Assembly: GCA_947474395.1 (NCBI GenBank)
Contig: CANJID010000033.1
Location: forward strand, 1 to 44,358
Source of the DNA: Caulobacterales bacterium
GTDB lineage: Bacteria > Pseudomonadota > Alphaproteobacteria > Caulobacterales > Caulobacteraceae
Length of the DNA stretch: 44,358 nucleotides
Direction: 5' to 3'
Positions 1 to 9,082 of the stretch are shown here, one piece after another (within the stretch, counting starts at the first letter, position 1; each line of letters opens with the position of its first letter). The translations under genes and the position numbers were made by a program. The notes below the pieces were generated by a model, which ran no database searches, was not told where the DNA came from, and saw only the letters and a program-made list of their open reading frames with translations.

Positions 1-1110
1 ATGGTGCTGCGCGCCGGCCTGCCCCTGCAGGACATGGAGTTCGTGCAGTTCCACCCCACCGGCATCTACGGCGCGGGCGTGCTGGTCACCGAAGGCGCCC
101 GCGGCGAGGGCGGCTACCTGACCAATTCGGCGGGCGAGCGGTTCATGGAGCGCTACGCCCCCTCGGCCAAGGACCTGGCGTCCCGCGACGTGGTTTCACG
201 CGCCATGACCCTGGAGATCCGCGAGGGCCGCGGGGTGGGTCCGAACAAGGACCACATCTACCTGCACCTCGACCACCTCGACCCCAAGGTGATCCACGAG
301 CGCCTGCCGGGCATCACCGAGAGCGCCCGCATCTTCGCCGGCGTCGACGTGACCCGGGAGCCGATCCCCATGCTGCCCACCGTCCACTACAACATGGGCG
401 GCATCCCCACGAACTATCACGGCGAGGTCCTGACCAAGCGCGACGGCAACCCCGACGCCACGGTCCCCGGCCTTATGGCAGTGGGCGAGGCGGCCTGCGT
501 CTCGGTGCACGGCGCCAACCGCCTGGGCTCGAACTCCCTGACCGACTTGGTGGTGTTCGGCCGCGCGGCGGGCCTGCGCGCCGCCGAGATCGTGACCAAG
601 GGCGCCAACCTGCCCGAGGTGAAGGACGCCTGGACCGACGGCCATCTCGCCCGCTTCGACCGCTTCCGCAACGCCTCGGGCAAGACCCCGACAGCGGCGC
701 TTCGGGGCGAGATGCAGCGGGCCATGCAGGACGACTGCGCCGTGTTCCGCACCGGCGAGACCTTAGCGACCGGGGTCAAGCGCATCGCCGAGGTGCACAG
801 GAAGGCCGCCGACATCGGCGTCTCCGACCGCGGCATGATCTGGAACACCGACCTGGTCGAGACCCTGGAGTTCGACAACCTGATCGGTCAGGCGGCCGTC
901 ACGGTGAACTCGGCGGCCAATCGCCAGGAAAGCCGCGGCGCCCACGCCCGCGAGGACTTCCCCGCCCGCGACGACAAAGAATGGATGAAGCACACCCTGG
1001 CCTGGTTCGACGACGCCGCCGGCAAGGTCACCATCGACTACCGGCCGGTGCACGACTTCACCATGACCAACGACGTCAGCTACATCGCCCCCAAGGCCCG
1101 GGTCTATTGA
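1..1110 (+). CDS. sdhA: Succinate dehydrogenase flavoprotein subunit, C-terminal 369 residues
   Basis: This is the catalytic flavoprotein of respiratory complex II, which oxidises succinate to fumarate with covalent FAD on the cytoplasmic face of the inner membrane. The reading frame is open from base 1, so the first ATG is an internal Met and roughly 220 N-terminal residues, including the FAD-binding Rossmann part, lie outside the window. Visible hallmarks are FHPTGI (about residue 17), [10 protein letters not shown] with the catalytic-region Arg (about 67), [12 protein letters not shown] with the substrate His (129), and [20 protein letters not shown] (172-190). The C-terminal domain ends normally at TGA 1108-1110. 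sdhB follows after 32 bp, so the two are presumably cotranscribed. Identification is secure; only the 5' end is missing. Confidence 0.97.
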   Translation: MVLRAGLPLQDMEFVQFHPTGIYGAGVLVTEGARGEGGYLTNSAGERFMERYAPSAKDLASRDVVSRAMTLEIREGRGVGPNKDHIYLHLDHLDPKVIHERLPGITESARIFAGVDVTREPIPMLPTVHYNMGGIPTNYHGEVLTKRDGNPDATVPGLMAVGEAACVSVHGANRLGSNSLTDLVVFGRAAGLRAAEIVTKGANLPEVKDAWTDGHLARFDRFRNASGKTPTAALRGEMQRAMQDDCAVFRTGETLATGVKRIAEVHRKAADIGVSDRGMIWNTDLVETLEFDNLIGQAAVTVNSAANRQESRGAHAREDFPARDDKEWMKHTLAWFDDAAGKVTIDYRPVHDFTMTNDVSYIAPKARVY

Positions 1111-1142
1111 CCCTTAAGCCCCGCTAGGATTCGAGAGTCCCG

Positions 1143-1925
1143 ATGGTCCAGCTCGCCCTGCCCAAGAACTCGAAGGTCGCCAAGGGACGCCATGTTCCGG
1201 CGCCGGAGGGGGCGTCCAAGGTAAAGCGCTTCAAGGTCTATAGGTACGACCCGGAGACGGGCCAGAATCCCCGCTGGGACACCTTCGACGTGGATGTGGG
1301 CGCCTGCGGGCCGATGGTCCTGGACGTGCTGATCCACATCAAGAACACCATGGACCCGTCCCTGACCTTCCGGCGCTCCTGCCGCGAGGGGGTCTGCGGC
1401 TCCTGCGCCATGAACATCGGCGGGCGCAACACGCTCGCCTGCACCCACGGTTGGGCCGAGGTTCCGCAAGGCGAGGTCACCGTCTCCCCCTTGCCGCACC
1501 AGCCGGTGCTGAAGGACCTGGTGCCGGACCTGACCATGTTCTTCGCCCAGTACGCCTCGATCGAGCCCTGGCTGCACACCGAGACCCCCACCCCGCAGAA
1601 GGAGTGGACCCAGGTCCCGGAGGACCGCGCCAAGCTGGACGGCCTCTACGAGTGCATCCTGTGCGCCTGCTGCACCACCTCGTGCCCGAGCTACTGGTGG
1701 AACGGCGACAAGTACCTCGGCCCCGCTGCCCTGCTGCAGGCCTACCGCTGGCTGGCCGACAGCCGCGACGAGGCCGCCGGCGAGCGCCTCGACAACCTGG
1801 AAGACCCGTTCAAGCTCTACCGCTGCCACACCATCATGAACTGCGCCCAGGTGTGTCCGAAGGGGCTGAACCCGGCCAAGGCCATCGCCGAGGTCAAGAA
1901 GATGCTGGTCGATCGGGTCGTCTGA
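1143..1925 (+). CDS. sdhB: Succinate dehydrogenase iron-sulfur subunit
   Basis: SdhB carries electrons from the SdhA flavin to ubiquinone in complex II. The 260-residue protein has the three expected clusters: [2Fe-2S] ligands C80, C85, C88 and C100; [4Fe-4S] ligands in [11 protein letters not shown] (C171, C174, C177, C181); and [3Fe-4S]/[4Fe-4S] ligands in [14 protein letters not shown] (C228, C234, C238). [20 protein letters not shown] between the clusters is the usual quinone-site segment. The length is typical. It sits 32 bp after sdhA. A one-pass membrane thioredoxin-like gene begins 7 bp downstream and is probably in the same transcript. Confidence 0.97.
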   Translation: MVQLALPKNSKVAKGRHVPAPEGASKVKRFKVYRYDPETGQNPRWDTFDVDVGACGPMVLDVLIHIKNTMDPSLTFRRSCREGVCGSCAMNIGGRNTLACTHGWAEVPQGEVTVSPLPHQPVLKDLVPDLTMFFAQYASIEPWLHTETPTPQKEWTQVPEDRAKLDGLYECILCACCTTSCPSYWWNGDKYLGPAALLQAYRWLADSRDEAAGERLDNLEDPFKLYRCHTIMNCAQVCPKGLNPAKAIAEVKKMLVDRVV

Positions 1926-1932
1926 GCCGCCG

Positions 1933-2592
1933 ATGAGCGAGGATCGCGTCAAGCGCAGGCCCAAGAACCCCCGCGCCTACTACGGGCTGGCGGGGCTGAC
2001 CGTCCTCTTGTTCGTGATCTCGGCGCTGGGCGCCTGGTGGCAGGCGGACCTGCGCTGGCGGCCCCATACCCTGAAAGCACGCAAGGCCGAGATCGAGGCC
2101 CTGCTGGACAAGGCGGGCTGGGTCTCGCCGGGGCTGTCGAGGGACAAGGCCCTCTACATGGTCTCGTTCCGCAGCTGCACCGACTGCATCCGCTTCGAGG
2201 GCGAGGAATTCCCCCGCCTCCAGGCCGCCGGCGTCGACACGCGGGTGATCGTTTTCGCCAAGCGGGCCAGTTCGAACGCGCCGGAACGCGCCGGAGTCGC
2301 CGAGCTCTGGGCGGCCCGCGACTGGAAGACCTATGAACGCTGGACCGGCATGCCCGTCGCCGCCTGGACCGCGGAGGGCCTGCCGTCGGCCGACACCGAT
2401 CCGGCCCGCGCCGCCCTCTTGGAAAAGAGCCGCGCCTTCGTGGACGAGATGCGCCCGCTCCTGAAGGCCAACGGCATCAGCATGGCCTTCCCCACCCTGA
2501 TCTGGCGGGACTCCAAAGGGCGCCTGCGCGGCTGCGCCTGCGAACAGCGCGAAACCTACCGCTTCATCCGCGACGAGCTCGGGGTCTCGTAA
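1933..2592 (+). CDS. Membrane-anchored thioredoxin-like protein, unassigned
   Basis: I do not recognise a named family. The 219-residue protein has a basic N-terminus, one membrane segment at about residues 17-36, then a soluble domain. VSFRSCTDCIRF contains a CxxC pair (C82, C85) placed after a beta-strand as in thioredoxin folds, and AFPTLIWR near residue 185 resembles the cis-Pro strand. A second Cys pair occurs in GCACEQ near the C-terminus. The topology predicts a periplasmic domain. It starts 7 bp after sdhB, so a role in cofactor or disulfide handling for the respiratory chain is possible, but that is inference from position only. The stop codon lies inside the terminator hairpin at 2575-2604. 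Confidence 0.7.
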   Translation: MSEDRVKRRPKNPRAYYGLAGLTVLLFVISALGAWWQADLRWRPHTLKARKAEIEALLDKAGWVSPGLSRDKALYMVSFRSCTDCIRFEGEEFPRLQAAGVDTRVIVFAKRASSNAPERAGVAELWAARDWKTYERWTGMPVAAWTAEGLPSADTDPARAALLEKSRAFVDEMRPLLKANGISMAFPTLIWRDSKGRLRGCACEQRETYRFIRDELGVS

Positions 2593-2604
2593 AACCCCGA
2601 GCTC
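2575..2604. terminator. Bidirectional hairpin between the sdh transcript and dnaA
   Basis: A perfect 10-bp inverted repeat, GAGCTCGGGG / CCCCGAGCTC, with a 10-base loop spans the stop codon of the preceding gene and lies 10 bp from the dnaA stop. Convergent genes on both sides make a shared transcription terminator likely. Confidence 0.65.
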
Positions 2605-2613
2605 ACCGAAAGG

Positions 2614-4062
2614 CTAGTCCCTAAGCTTGCGGGCGATGGTGTCGATGTCGGTGGCCAGGATCGGATCGACCGCCTTCAGTTCCTCGATGCGGCGGACCGC
2701 ATGCAGGACCGTGGTGTGGTCGCGGCCGCCGAAGCGCCGGCCGATGTCCGGCAGGGAGCGGGTGGTGAGCTGCTTGGCCAGATACATGGCCGCCTGACGG
2801 GGGCGGGCCACGGCGCGGGTGCGGCGCTCGGACAGCAGATCGTCCTTCTTCAGGCCGAAGTGCTCGGCCACGGCCCGCTGGATGTCGTCCACGGTCACGC
2901 GGCGCTCGGATCCGCGCAGGTGCGGGCGCAGGAAGTTCTGGGCCTCGTCCAGGGACAGGGTCGCCAGCCGCTCGCCGGCGCGCACCACCAGGGTGTTGAG
3001 GCCCCCCTCCAGCTCGCGGATGGAGTCGGCGAAACGGTCGGCCAGGAACTGCAGCACCTCGGGGCGCACCTTGGCCTCGATGTCGAGCTCCTTGGCGAGC
3101 ATGGCCAGCTTGCGCTCCAGCACGCCCAGCCGCAGGGCCCGGTCCGCCGGCTCGATGCCGCAGACGAGGCCCGCGCCGAGGTGCGAGCGCAGGCGCGCGT
3201 CGATCTCGGTCAGGGCGGCGGGGGGACGGTCAGCGGTCAGCACCACCCGGCGGCCTTCGCCGGTTAGGGCCGCCAGGGTGTGGTAAAGTTCGTCCTGCGA
3301 GCCCTTTTTGCCCCCGATGAAGTGGACATCGTCCACCAGCAGCAGGTCGGCGCCTCTGAGGTCGTCCTTGAAGCTCGGACCCGAGCGGTCGAGCACCGCC
3401 TTGACGAAGGTCGAGAGGAACCGTTCGGCGGTCAGGTAGACAATCTTGCGGTCGGGGCGGGTGCGGGCCGCTTCCCAGGCGATGGCGTTCAGGAGGTGGG
3501 TTTTGCCGAAGCCGTAGGGGCTATGGAACAGAACCGGGTTGAAAGGCCCTTCGGCCCAGGAGGCCACGCTCTTGGCGACGCTGAGGGCGAACTCGTTGGC
3601 CGGGCCGGCGACGAAGGTGTCGAAGGTCAGGCGTTCCTGCAGCCCGGTCTGGCGCTGGGAGACCCGCTCGCTGTCGGACGCCATCGGCTGGGTCCGCATG
3701 ACCGTAGCCATGGGCGTCGCGGACATGGGCGTCGCGGCCAGGGCGGCGACCGGAACCGGGGTTTCGGCAAGGGGCGCCTCGACGGAGAACCCGCCGGCGC
3801 CCGCCTCGAACTCGGCGCGGGAGTTCAGTTGCAGGGGACGCAGGTCCGGATCGTTCTGGGTCCACAGCTCGCCGATGCGGCGCCAGGCGTTGCGGCGAAT
3901 CCAGTCGCGGGCGATGCCGGTGGGGGTCACCAGGACGAACTGGCCTCCCCGGTCCTGGCGCAGCTGGGCCTGAGCGATCCAGGAGCCGTAGGCGCCTTCG
4001 CCCAGCTCTCCGCGCAAGGTCGCGCAGGTTTTCGACCACACGCCGGACGGCGTCAGATCCAT
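2614..4062 (-). CDS. dnaA: Chromosomal replication initiator protein DnaA
   Basis: DnaA is the AAA+ initiator that binds DnaA boxes and opens oriC. The sequence shows domain I (VWSKTCATLRGELG onward), a low-complexity linker, the AAA+ core with Walker A (YGFGKTHLLNA) and Walker B (LLLVDDVHFIGG), sensor/arginine elements, and the C-terminal DNA-binding signature GGRDHTTVLHAVRRIEE. It closely resembles Caulobacter DnaA. I place the start at ATG 4062 (482 aa): it is preceded by GGGGGA at good spacing, and the 30 codons upstream to ATG 4152 have lower third-position GC than the rest. ATG 4152 (512 aa) and ATG 4134 are alternatives. rpsT lies upstream on the same strand, as in Caulobacter. Confidence 0.95.
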   Translation of the reverse strand: MDLTPSGVWSKTCATLRGELGEGAYGSWIAQAQLRQDRGGQFVLVTPTGIARDWIRRNAWRRIGELWTQNDPDLRPLQLNSRAEFEAGAGGFSVEAPLAETPVPVAALAATPMSATPMATVMRTQPMASDSERVSQRQTGLQERLTFDTFVAGPANEFALSVAKSVASWAEGPFNPVLFHSPYGFGKTHLLNAIAWEAARTRPDRKIVYLTAERFLSTFVKAVLDRSGPSFKDDLRGADLLLVDDVHFIGGKKGSQDELYHTLAALTGEGRRVVLTADRPPAALTEIDARLRSHLGAGLVCGIEPADRALRLGVLERKLAMLAKELDIEAKVRPEVLQFLADRFADSIRELEGGLNTLVVRAGERLATLSLDEAQNFLRPHLRGSERRVTVDDIQRAVAEHFGLKKDDLLSERRTRAVARPRQAAMYLAKQLTTRSLPDIGRRFGGRDHTTVLHAVRRIEELKAVDPILATDIDTIARKLRD

Positions 4063-4174
4063 CACCCGTCCCCCAGTTCCCGCACCCGATACCGTCGCCG
4101 AAACCGTCGTATGCGTCGAGGCCCAGCCCGTCATATCCCCCGCCCGTTTCATTGAGGCAGCACTTAGGCCTTGC

Positions 4175-4196
4175 GCGCAAAGCCCCTTTTTTGCGC
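4175..4196 (-). promoter_or_regulatory. Hairpin in the dnaA leader
   Basis: GCGCAAA / TTTGCGC form a 7-bp stem around an 8-base loop, about 110 bases upstream of the preferred dnaA start. In Caulobacter the dnaA leader is known to influence translation; whether this hairpin does so is inference. Confidence 0.3.
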
Positions 4197-4290
4197 GGCC
4201 AAATTTCTCTAATAAAAACAGGCCTCAATTCGGCGGTATTACTCGGACCGCCGCCTCATTCACCAGGGAATGAAGTGTCTTGAGGCATTC

Positions 4291-4318
4291 AGAGTAGCTC
4301 GCGGGGAAGGTCGGTCAA
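4291..4318 (-). promoter_or_regulatory. Candidate dnaA promoter
   Basis: On the minus strand TTGACC (4313-4318) and TACTCT (4291-4296) are separated by 16 bases. The -35 is good and the -10 is mediocre. It would give a leader of about 220 bases to ATG 4062. No clear oriC (cluster of DnaA boxes) is visible in 4153-4503. Confidence 0.35.
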
Positions 4319-4436
4319 CGGGGATTTTCTGCGCCGTGCGCGGATAAATCTGTTGACTCCCGCAACCTCCAGACCGGGCCTAGGAAACCCTGGATCGCCA
4401 CAATGCTGCGACATTTTGGCGTGCCGAATCGCCACG

Positions 4437-4471
4437 AAAAAGGCCATGGACGCTTCCGCGGCCATGGCCTT
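4437..4471 (-). terminator. Rho-independent terminator of rpsT
   Basis: On the minus strand, a 10-bp stem AAGGCCATGG / CCATGGCCTT with a 12-base loop is followed by a run of five T. It lies 33 bp downstream of the rpsT stop and separates rpsT from dnaA. Confidence 0.7.
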
Positions 4472-4503
4472 GAGATTCCTGAATTTTGGCGAATTGGACG
4501 CTT

Positions 4504-4773
4504 TTAGGCGACCGAAAGCTTCTTCAGTTGCGCAGCCAGGCGCGACACTTTGCGGGACCCGGTGTTCCGGTGGACGATGCCCTTGGACACCGCGCGCATC
4601 AGCACCGATTGGGCCTCGACGAAGGCGGCCTTGGCCGCGGTCGCGTCGCCAGCCGACACAGCTTCTTCGAATTTGCGCAGGAAGGTCCGCATGCGCGACC
4701 GACGCGCCTTGTTGACCTCGGTGCGGCGAGCGATCTTGCGGATGGCCTTCTTGGCGCCCGGCGTATTGGCCAT
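4504..4773 (-). CDS. rpsT: 30S ribosomal protein S20
   Basis: S20 binds 16S rRNA early in small-subunit assembly. The 89-residue protein starts [17 protein letters not shown] and is Lys/Arg/Ala-rich throughout, ending QLKKLSVA, as in alphaproteobacterial S20. Start ATG 4773 follows the usual spacing. A near-consensus promoter lies at 4838-4866, a leader hairpin at 4804-4823, and a terminator at 4437-4471, so it is a single-gene unit next to dnaA. Confidence 0.97.
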   Translation of the reverse strand: MANTPGAKKAIRKIARRTEVNKARRSRMRTFLRKFEEAVSAGDATAAKAAFVEAQSVLMRAVSKGIVHRNTGSRKVSRLAAQLKKLSVA

Positions 4774-4803
4774 GGAGTGTTCCTAGTCGTCAAAACGGAC
4801 GAA

Positions 4804-4823
4804 CGCCGGGAAACCTCCCGGCG
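4804..4823 (-). promoter_or_regulatory. Leader hairpin upstream of rpsT
   Basis: CGCCGGGA / TCCCGGCG form an 8-bp stem with a 4-base loop, between the rpsT promoter and start codon. It could take part in S20 autoregulation, or simply stabilise the leader. Confidence 0.35.
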
Positions 4824-4837
4824 CCGACGGAAGCGGG

Positions 4838-4866
4838 CATATACTGGCCCGGCCCCCCGGCGTCAA
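4838..4866 (-). promoter_or_regulatory. Sigma-70-type promoter of rpsT
   Basis: On the minus strand TTGACG (4861-4866) and TATATG (4838-4843) are separated by exactly 17 bases, giving a leader of about 60 bases before rpsT. Confidence 0.7.
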
Positions 4867-4959
4867 TGAAGCGGCCGGGGTAGGGCCCACGATCCGTGCG
4901 GTTTTTCGCCCTGAAAAGCTGCGGGCCCCGGTCAGGGGGCCCGCAGGGTGGTCCGGCTG

Positions 4960-5136
4960 TCAGTGCGCGCGGGCTCCGCGCAGCACCTCCATCTCCTCCT
5001 TCAGTCTGAGCTTCTGGCGTTTCATCTCATGCAGACGCAGGGAATCCGCAATGGGCCGGCGGAGTTCGTCCTCGATCGCACGTTCGAGGAACTCATGTCG
5101 GGAACCGAGTTCGCGAATACGAGCATCAATCGCCAT
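4960..5136 (-). CDS. YdcH/DUF465 family small protein
   Basis: A 58-residue minus-strand gene begins at ATG 5136 and ends at TGA 4960-4962. The protein starts MAIDARIRELGSRHEFLERA, continues with IEDELRRP, and has LRLHEMKRQKLRLKEEM near its end. This matches the DUF465/YdcH family: short, helical, charged and with a conserved LKxxKLxLKDE-like C-terminal helix. Function is unknown. A second DUF465 gene is transcribed divergently from 5307. AGGAGG lies just upstream of the start. Confidence 0.8.
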   Translation of the reverse strand: MAIDARIRELGSRHEFLERAIEDELRRPIADSLRLHEMKRQKLRLKEEMEVLRGARAH

Positions 5137-5306
5137 AGGTCGCGCCTCCTCTGTGGGCCTCTGGATTAGGACACAGGCTCGCGCATCCGTCAGGTCACGC
5201 CTGCGTGAAACGGCGACTTAAGAGGTCGTTAGGCAAGAGCTTGAGCGGTTTTGCGGCGCCCTGCTTCCTGATATCTAGGGAGCGGGTCGGAACAGGTCGG
5301 GACGCC

Positions 5307-5525
5307 ATGGACGAAGACGTTGCGGGCTTGGATGAGGCGGAGGTGCGCTCCCGCCTGGCGAGCCTGCGGGTGGAGCATCAAGACCTCGACGCGGCCATCG
5401 GCGCCCTCGAGACCCAGCCCCGGCCGGACCAGATCCAGCTCGCGCGCCTGAAGAAGAAGAAGCTGGCCCTGCGCGACCTGATCACCCGGCTGGAGGACCA
5501 GCTGACCCCCGACATCATCGCCTAG
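5307..5525 (+). CDS. YdcH/DUF465 family small protein (second copy)
   Basis: The 72-residue protein begins MDEDVAGLDEAEVRSRLASL and has the DUF465 pattern LRVEHQDLDAAIGAL ... QLARLKKKKLALRDLI. I take ATG 5307 rather than the longer frame from 5205, because the family starts close to this Met and the upstream residues look non-coding. It is divergent from the other DUF465 gene at 4960-5136, and its stop is 8 bp from the convergent GGDEF gene. Function is unknown. Confidence 0.82.
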   Translation: MDEDVAGLDEAEVRSRLASLRVEHQDLDAAIGALETQPRPDQIQLARLKKKKLALRDLITRLEDQLTPDIIA

Positions 5526-5533
5526 CTCGAAAG

Positions 5534-6190
5534 CTAACGCCGGGCGCCCTTGGCCACGAACATGGCGGCGTCGGCCTCGGCCAGGAACCCGGCCGCATCG
5601 ACGCCCTTGTGGAAGGGCCGCACCCCGTAGGAGACACGCAAGGGGATTTCCCGGCCCTCATGGACCACGGGGCTCGCCTCCACCTGCTGGGCGAGGTCCG
5701 CGGCCTTGGCCTCGCCGGACTCCCTGGAGGCCTGGGCCAGGATCACCGCGAATTCGTCCCCGCCCATCCGGCCCACCACATCGGACTCGCGCACATGGTC
5801 GGCCAGGGTCGCGGCGACCCACTGCAGGGCCGCGTCGCCGGCGGCGTGGCCGAAGGCGTCGTTCACCGCCTTGAAGCCGTCCATGTCGAAGAACACCAGG
5901 GTCGCCGGGGCGTCGTAGCGTTCGCAATAGGCGATGGTCCGGTGCAGCTCGCGCATGAAGGCCCGCCGGTTCAAGACCGGGGTCAGGGCGTCCCGGTCGG
6001 CCAGCAGCTCGACCTCCTCCAGCCGCTGCTGCTGGCGGGCCAGCTCGGCGCGCAGTTCGTCCGCCTCGGCCCGGGCCAGGGCCAGGGCGGCGCGCACCGC
6101 CGGCGTCAGCTCGGCCGCCGACAGGCCGAACGGATCGGCCGCCTCCGGCTGGGAGACGTCGGGCGTCAGGGCCTCTGGCTTGACGGTCAT
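5534..6190 (-). CDS. GGDEF-domain diguanylate cyclase
   Basis: Predicted to make cyclic di-GMP from two GTP. The 218-residue protein has a variable N-terminus, a coiled-coil segment (about 36-64), then one GGDEF domain starting DALTPVLNRRAF. The active-site motif is MGGDEFAVIL (GGDEF at 143-147) and the product-inhibition I-site RESD lies at 134-137, exactly five residues upstream. There is no membrane segment or receiver domain, so it should be cytosolic, with the coiled coil likely driving dimerisation. The short coiled-coil-plus-GGDEF layout resembles Caulobacter DgcB, but I cannot assign orthology. Confidence 0.9.
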   Translation of the reverse strand: MTVKPEALTPDVSQPEAADPFGLSAAELTPAVRAALALARAEADELRAELARQQQRLEEVELLADRDALTPVLNRRAFMRELHRTIAYCERYDAPATLVFFDMDGFKAVNDAFGHAAGDAALQWVAATLADHVRESDVVGRMGGDEFAVILAQASRESGEAKAADLAQQVEASPVVHEGREIPLRVSYGVRPFHKGVDAAGFLAEADAAMFVAKGARR

Positions 6191-6249
6191 GGGCGGAACT
6201 CACTGGGCGGCGAGCGAATCGCGAGCCTCGAAGCCGCCGCTGACGGATG

Positions 6250-6480
6250 CTAACCGCTAGCGCCCTGGTTTGGAATCGACCTTGAGCCGCCCTCCTCATC
6301 GCGCTCACCGGCGAGCGCGAGCTCCGGATGGCGCCGAACCAGGTCCGAACGTTCCGTCGCCATCTTCTCCCAGTTGGCGGCCATCTCCAGCAGTTGGTCG
6401 CGCTGGTCGCCGGAAGCCATCTTGGCCGCGAGCTGGCGGCACTCCGCAGCATGGGTGCGGTACTCGGATGCCTTCTTCAT
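6250..6480 (-). CDS. Conserved small alphaproteobacterial protein ([15 protein letters not shown] type)
   Basis: The 76-residue protein starts [20 protein letters not shown] and continues [19 protein letters not shown]. This pattern recurs in many small alphaproteobacterial hypotheticals with one Cys and a helical body. No function is known to me. It lies between the GGDEF gene (60 bp away) and the divergent purE promoter. The tail after about residue 46 is less conserved-looking. Confidence 0.7.
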   Translation of the reverse strand: MKKASEYRTHAAECRQLAAKMASGDQRDQLLEMAANWEKMATERSDLVRRHPELALAGERDEEGGSRSIPNQGASG

Positions 6481-6589
6481 CAGGCCCTTCGTCGGTCAGC
6501 GATAGCGAGCGGAGCCGCTTTTCCTACTGTCGCGAGACGGCGGGCGCAGCAAATCCGAACTCAGGCGGAACGGCCGACGCCGAGTTCGG

Positions 6590-6617
6590 TTGCGGGCGGG
6601 GGCGCTGCGCCTATACT
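6590..6617 (+). promoter_or_regulatory. Promoter of purEK
   Basis: TTGCGG (6590-6595) and TATACT (6612-6617) are 16 bases apart. Transcription would start near 6624, which rules out purE starts upstream of that point. Confidence 0.5.
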
Positions 6618-6662
6618 CCGGCGCTTTCCCGGGCCTTGCCCGGCGTGGGGGCTTCGGCGGCG

Positions 6663-7169
6663 TTGCGCGATTCCAGCACTTCAGGGGCGAAGGACGTCGC
6701 CATCATCATGGGCAGCCGGTCGGACTGGCCGACCCTGTCGGCCGCCGCCGAGGTGCTCGACGCCCTGGGCGTGCCCTACGAGGCCAAGGTGGTCTCCGCC
6801 CACCGTACCCCTGAGCGCATGTACGCGTTCGCCAAAGGCGCCAAGGCCGCGGGCTTCAAGGTGATCATCGCCGGCGCGGGCGGCGCCGCCCACCTGCCGG
6901 GCATGACCGCCTCCATGACCGAGCTACCGGTGCTGGGCGTGCCTGTGCGCTCCGAGACCATGGACGGCCTGGATTCCCTGCTCTCCATCGTGCAGATGCC
7001 CGCCGGCATCCCCTGCGGGACCCTGGCGGTCGGCAAGCCTGGGGCCAAGAATGCGGCCCTGCTCGCCGTGCGCATCCTGGCCCTGTCGGACGAAGCCCTG
7101 GCGGCGCGGCTGGCCGCCTACACGGCCGCCCAGACCGAGGCGGTGCCCGAGACCGTCGCCGACAGTTGA
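6663..7169 (+). CDS. purE: N5-carboxyaminoimidazole ribonucleotide mutase (PurE class I)
   Basis: PurE converts N5-CAIR to CAIR in purine synthesis. Diagnostic motifs are [23 protein letters not shown] (catalytic His), [15 protein letters not shown] and [10 protein letters not shown]. The frame is open far upstream, but homology begins only at KDVAIIMG. There is no ATG nearby. I use TTG 6663 (168 aa), about 10 bases after a G-run; GTG 6645 is an alternative (174 aa). Both lie downstream of the predicted promoter. purK follows after 7 bp. Confidence 0.92.
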   Translation: MRDSSTSGAKDVAIIMGSRSDWPTLSAAAEVLDALGVPYEAKVVSAHRTPERMYAFAKGAKAAGFKVIIAGAGGAAHLPGMTASMTELPVLGVPVRSETMDGLDSLLSIVQMPAGIPCGTLAVGKPGAKNAALLAVRILALSDEALAARLAAYTAAQTEAVPETVADS

Positions 7170-7176
7170 TCCATCC

Positions 7177-8268
7177 ATGAGCGGGACGCGCTTTCCCCTG
7201 CCCCCCGGCGCCGTGATCGGCGTCCTCGGCGGCGGCCAGCTCGGCCGCATGACCGCCCTGGCGGCGGCGCGCCTCGGCTTCGATGTCGCCATCCTCACCC
7301 CCGGGGCGAACGACCCCGCCAGCCGGGTGGCGGCCCGCACCATCGTGGCGCCCTATGACGATCCGGCCGCCCTGGCCGAGCTCGTCGCGATCGCCGACGT
7401 GGTCACCTTCGAATTCGAGAACGTGCCGGCCTCCGTCGTGGAGCGGCTGATCGGCCTCGGCGTCGAGGTCGCGCCCGGCCCCAGGGCCCTCGCCACCGCC
7501 CAGGACCGGGTGGTGGAGAAGAGCTTCTTCCGCGACAACGGCGTGCCCACCGTCGACTTCGTCGCCATAGCCGCCGCCGCGGATATCGCCCCCGCCCTCG
7601 GGCGCCTCGGCGCTCCCGCCCTTCTGAAGACCCGCCGCGAGGGCTACGACGGCAAGGGCCAGGCCTGGGTGAAGAGCGCGGCCGAGGCCGACGAGGCCTG
7701 GGCCCGCATCGGCGCCGCCCCCGCCATACTGGAGGCTAGGGCGCCCTTCGTGCGTGAACTCTCCGTCATCGCCGCCCGCGGGCGCGACGGCTCGATCGCC
7801 GCCTACCCGCTGGCCGAGAACCGGCACGAGAACGGGGTCCTGCGCCTCTCCATCGCCCCCGCCGAGGTCTCGACCGCTACCGCGGGCCAGGCCCGGGCCA
7901 TCGCCGCCACCGTGCTGGAAAAGCTGGATTACGTGGGTGTCCTGGGCGTGGAGCTGTTCGAGCTCGTGGACGGGCGCCTGCTGGTCAACGAGTTCGCCCC
8001 CCGGGTGCACAACTCCGGTCACTGGACCCTCGACGCCTGCGAGGTCGACCAGTTCGAGCAGCACGTCCGCGCCGTGGCCGGCTGGCCGCTGGGCCCCACC
8101 GAGCCCTTCGCGGCCGTGGAGATGCAGAACCTCTTAGGGGAGGAAGCGAACGACTGGGCCCGGTTCGCCGCCGAGCCGAACGCGCGGATATGGCTCTACG
8201 GCAAGGCCGAGGCCGCTCCGGGCCGCAAGATGGGTCACGTCAACCGGCTGAAGCCTTTCAAGCGCTGA
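7177..8268 (+). CDS. purK: 5-(carboxyamino)imidazole ribonucleotide synthase (PurK)
   Basis: PurK is an ATP-grasp ligase that makes N5-CAIR from AIR, bicarbonate and ATP, supplying PurE. The 363-residue protein starts at ATG 7177 (MSGTRFPLPPGAVIGVLGGG). It shows the N-terminal dinucleotide-like fold GVLGGGQLGRM, the ATP-grasp body (LLKTRREGYDGKGQ), and the Mg/active-site segment NEFAPRVHNSGHWT. It begins 7 bp after purE in one operon, and converges with the COQ9 gene whose stop is 3 bp away. The reading frame also opens upstream inside purE, but the family start is clearly at 7177. Confidence 0.95.
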   Translation: MSGTRFPLPPGAVIGVLGGGQLGRMTALAAARLGFDVAILTPGANDPASRVAARTIVAPYDDPAALAELVAIADVVTFEFENVPASVVERLIGLGVEVAPGPRALATAQDRVVEKSFFRDNGVPTVDFVAIAAAADIAPALGRLGAPALLKTRREGYDGKGQAWVKSAAEADEAWARIGAAPAILEARAPFVRELSVIAARGRDGSIAAYPLAENRHENGVLRLSIAPAEVSTATAGQARAIAATVLEKLDYVGVLGVELFELVDGRLLVNEFAPRVHNSGHWTLDACEVDQFEQHVRAVAGWPLGPTEPFAAVEMQNLLGEEANDWARFAAEPNARIWLYGKAEAAPGRKMGHVNRLKPFKR

Positions 8269-8271
8269 AGC

Positions 8272-8994
8272 TTACTTGCGCGGCGGCTCCCCGTGGGCGG
8301 CCCGCAGTTTCTCCCGCGCAGCCACGGCTCGATCCCGCGCCCCGTAGCGCACCTTGCCCAGGGTCTCGGCGAGGCTCTTCAGATTGTCCATCGGCTTGGC
8401 GAGCTGGGCCTTCCAGGTCTCGAAGGCCATGACCTGGTCGATGCGGCGGGTCAGGTGCTTGCGCGCCGCCTCAGGCCCTCCGGCGAAGCGCGCCGCCTGG
8501 GTGGTGGCCAGGATGTTCGCCAGGAGCGCCCGCTTGGAATAGTGGTTCTCGTCCGTCGAGACGTCGCCTGCCCAGCGCCACAGGCCGTCGGCGCTCTCCC
8601 ACAACAACATTGCAGCTAGAGGCAGGTTGAACGGCAGGGACAGGAAGCCGGTCGCCTTGCGCACCGCCTTCTCGTCGCCCGCCGCCGCCTCGACCCTGGC
8701 CTCGACCGCGCAGCGGATGCGTTCGCGGACCTTCAGGTGGCTGGCCTCGAGCCCGGACAGGGCCTGCATGGCGATGGCGTCGTGGCGCCGCGAGAGCAGG
8801 GCCGCGAGGTCACGGGGGCCGTGCGGCAGCAATAGCTCGGCGTCGGCGTCGGTGATGCGGGCGTCGCGCGCGGCGCGCTCCACCAGCTCGCCGGTCCAGC
8901 CCAGCTTGTCGGCCAGGGGAATGGCCGCGGCGATGATCCGGGCCTCGGCGGCTTCGGCCCAGCCTTCGGGTCTTGGGGGGCGGGATGCGCTCAT
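8272..8994 (-). CDS. COQ9 family protein (ubiquinone biosynthesis)
   Basis: COQ9 proteins are lipid-binding helpers of ubiquinone biosynthesis (partner of the COQ7 hydroxylase in mitochondria). The protein has a TetR-like helical N-terminus and the family core [20 protein letters not shown] followed by [20 protein letters not shown] and [21 protein letters not shown] start it at ATG 8994 (240 aa; [20 protein letters not shown]), because the frame upstream to 9129 overlaps the rpsU leader and is not family-like. It is single-gene and convergent with purK. Confidence 0.85.
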   Translation of the reverse strand: MSASRPPRPEGWAEAAEARIIAAAIPLADKLGWTGELVERAARDARITDADAELLLPHGPRDLAALLSRRHDAIAMQALSGLEASHLKVRERIRCAVEARVEAAAGDEKAVRKATGFLSLPFNLPLAAMLLWESADGLWRWAGDVSTDENHYSKRALLANILATTQAARFAGGPEAARKHLTRRIDQVMAFETWKAQLAKPMDNLKSLAETLGKVRYGARDRAVAAREKLRAAHGEPPRK

Positions 8995-9082
8995 AGGATT
9001 GAAATAAAGCGTTCCGGCGCTTACCGCCATCGGCCTCGCCCGTGGACAGGCGCCGCTGCCTCTGTTATCTCGCCCGCCGCGG

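Noticed and set aside
196-645. Long minus-strand open frames inside sdhA and most other genes
   Set aside because: High GC leaves antisense frames open; the translations are Gly/Ala/Arg-rich with no family features and lie opposite well-identified genes.
4153-4503. oriC between dnaA and rpsT
   Set aside because: Only a weak TTATCCGCG-like site was found; there is no DnaA-box cluster or AT-rich unwinding element. In Caulobacter the origin is elsewhere.
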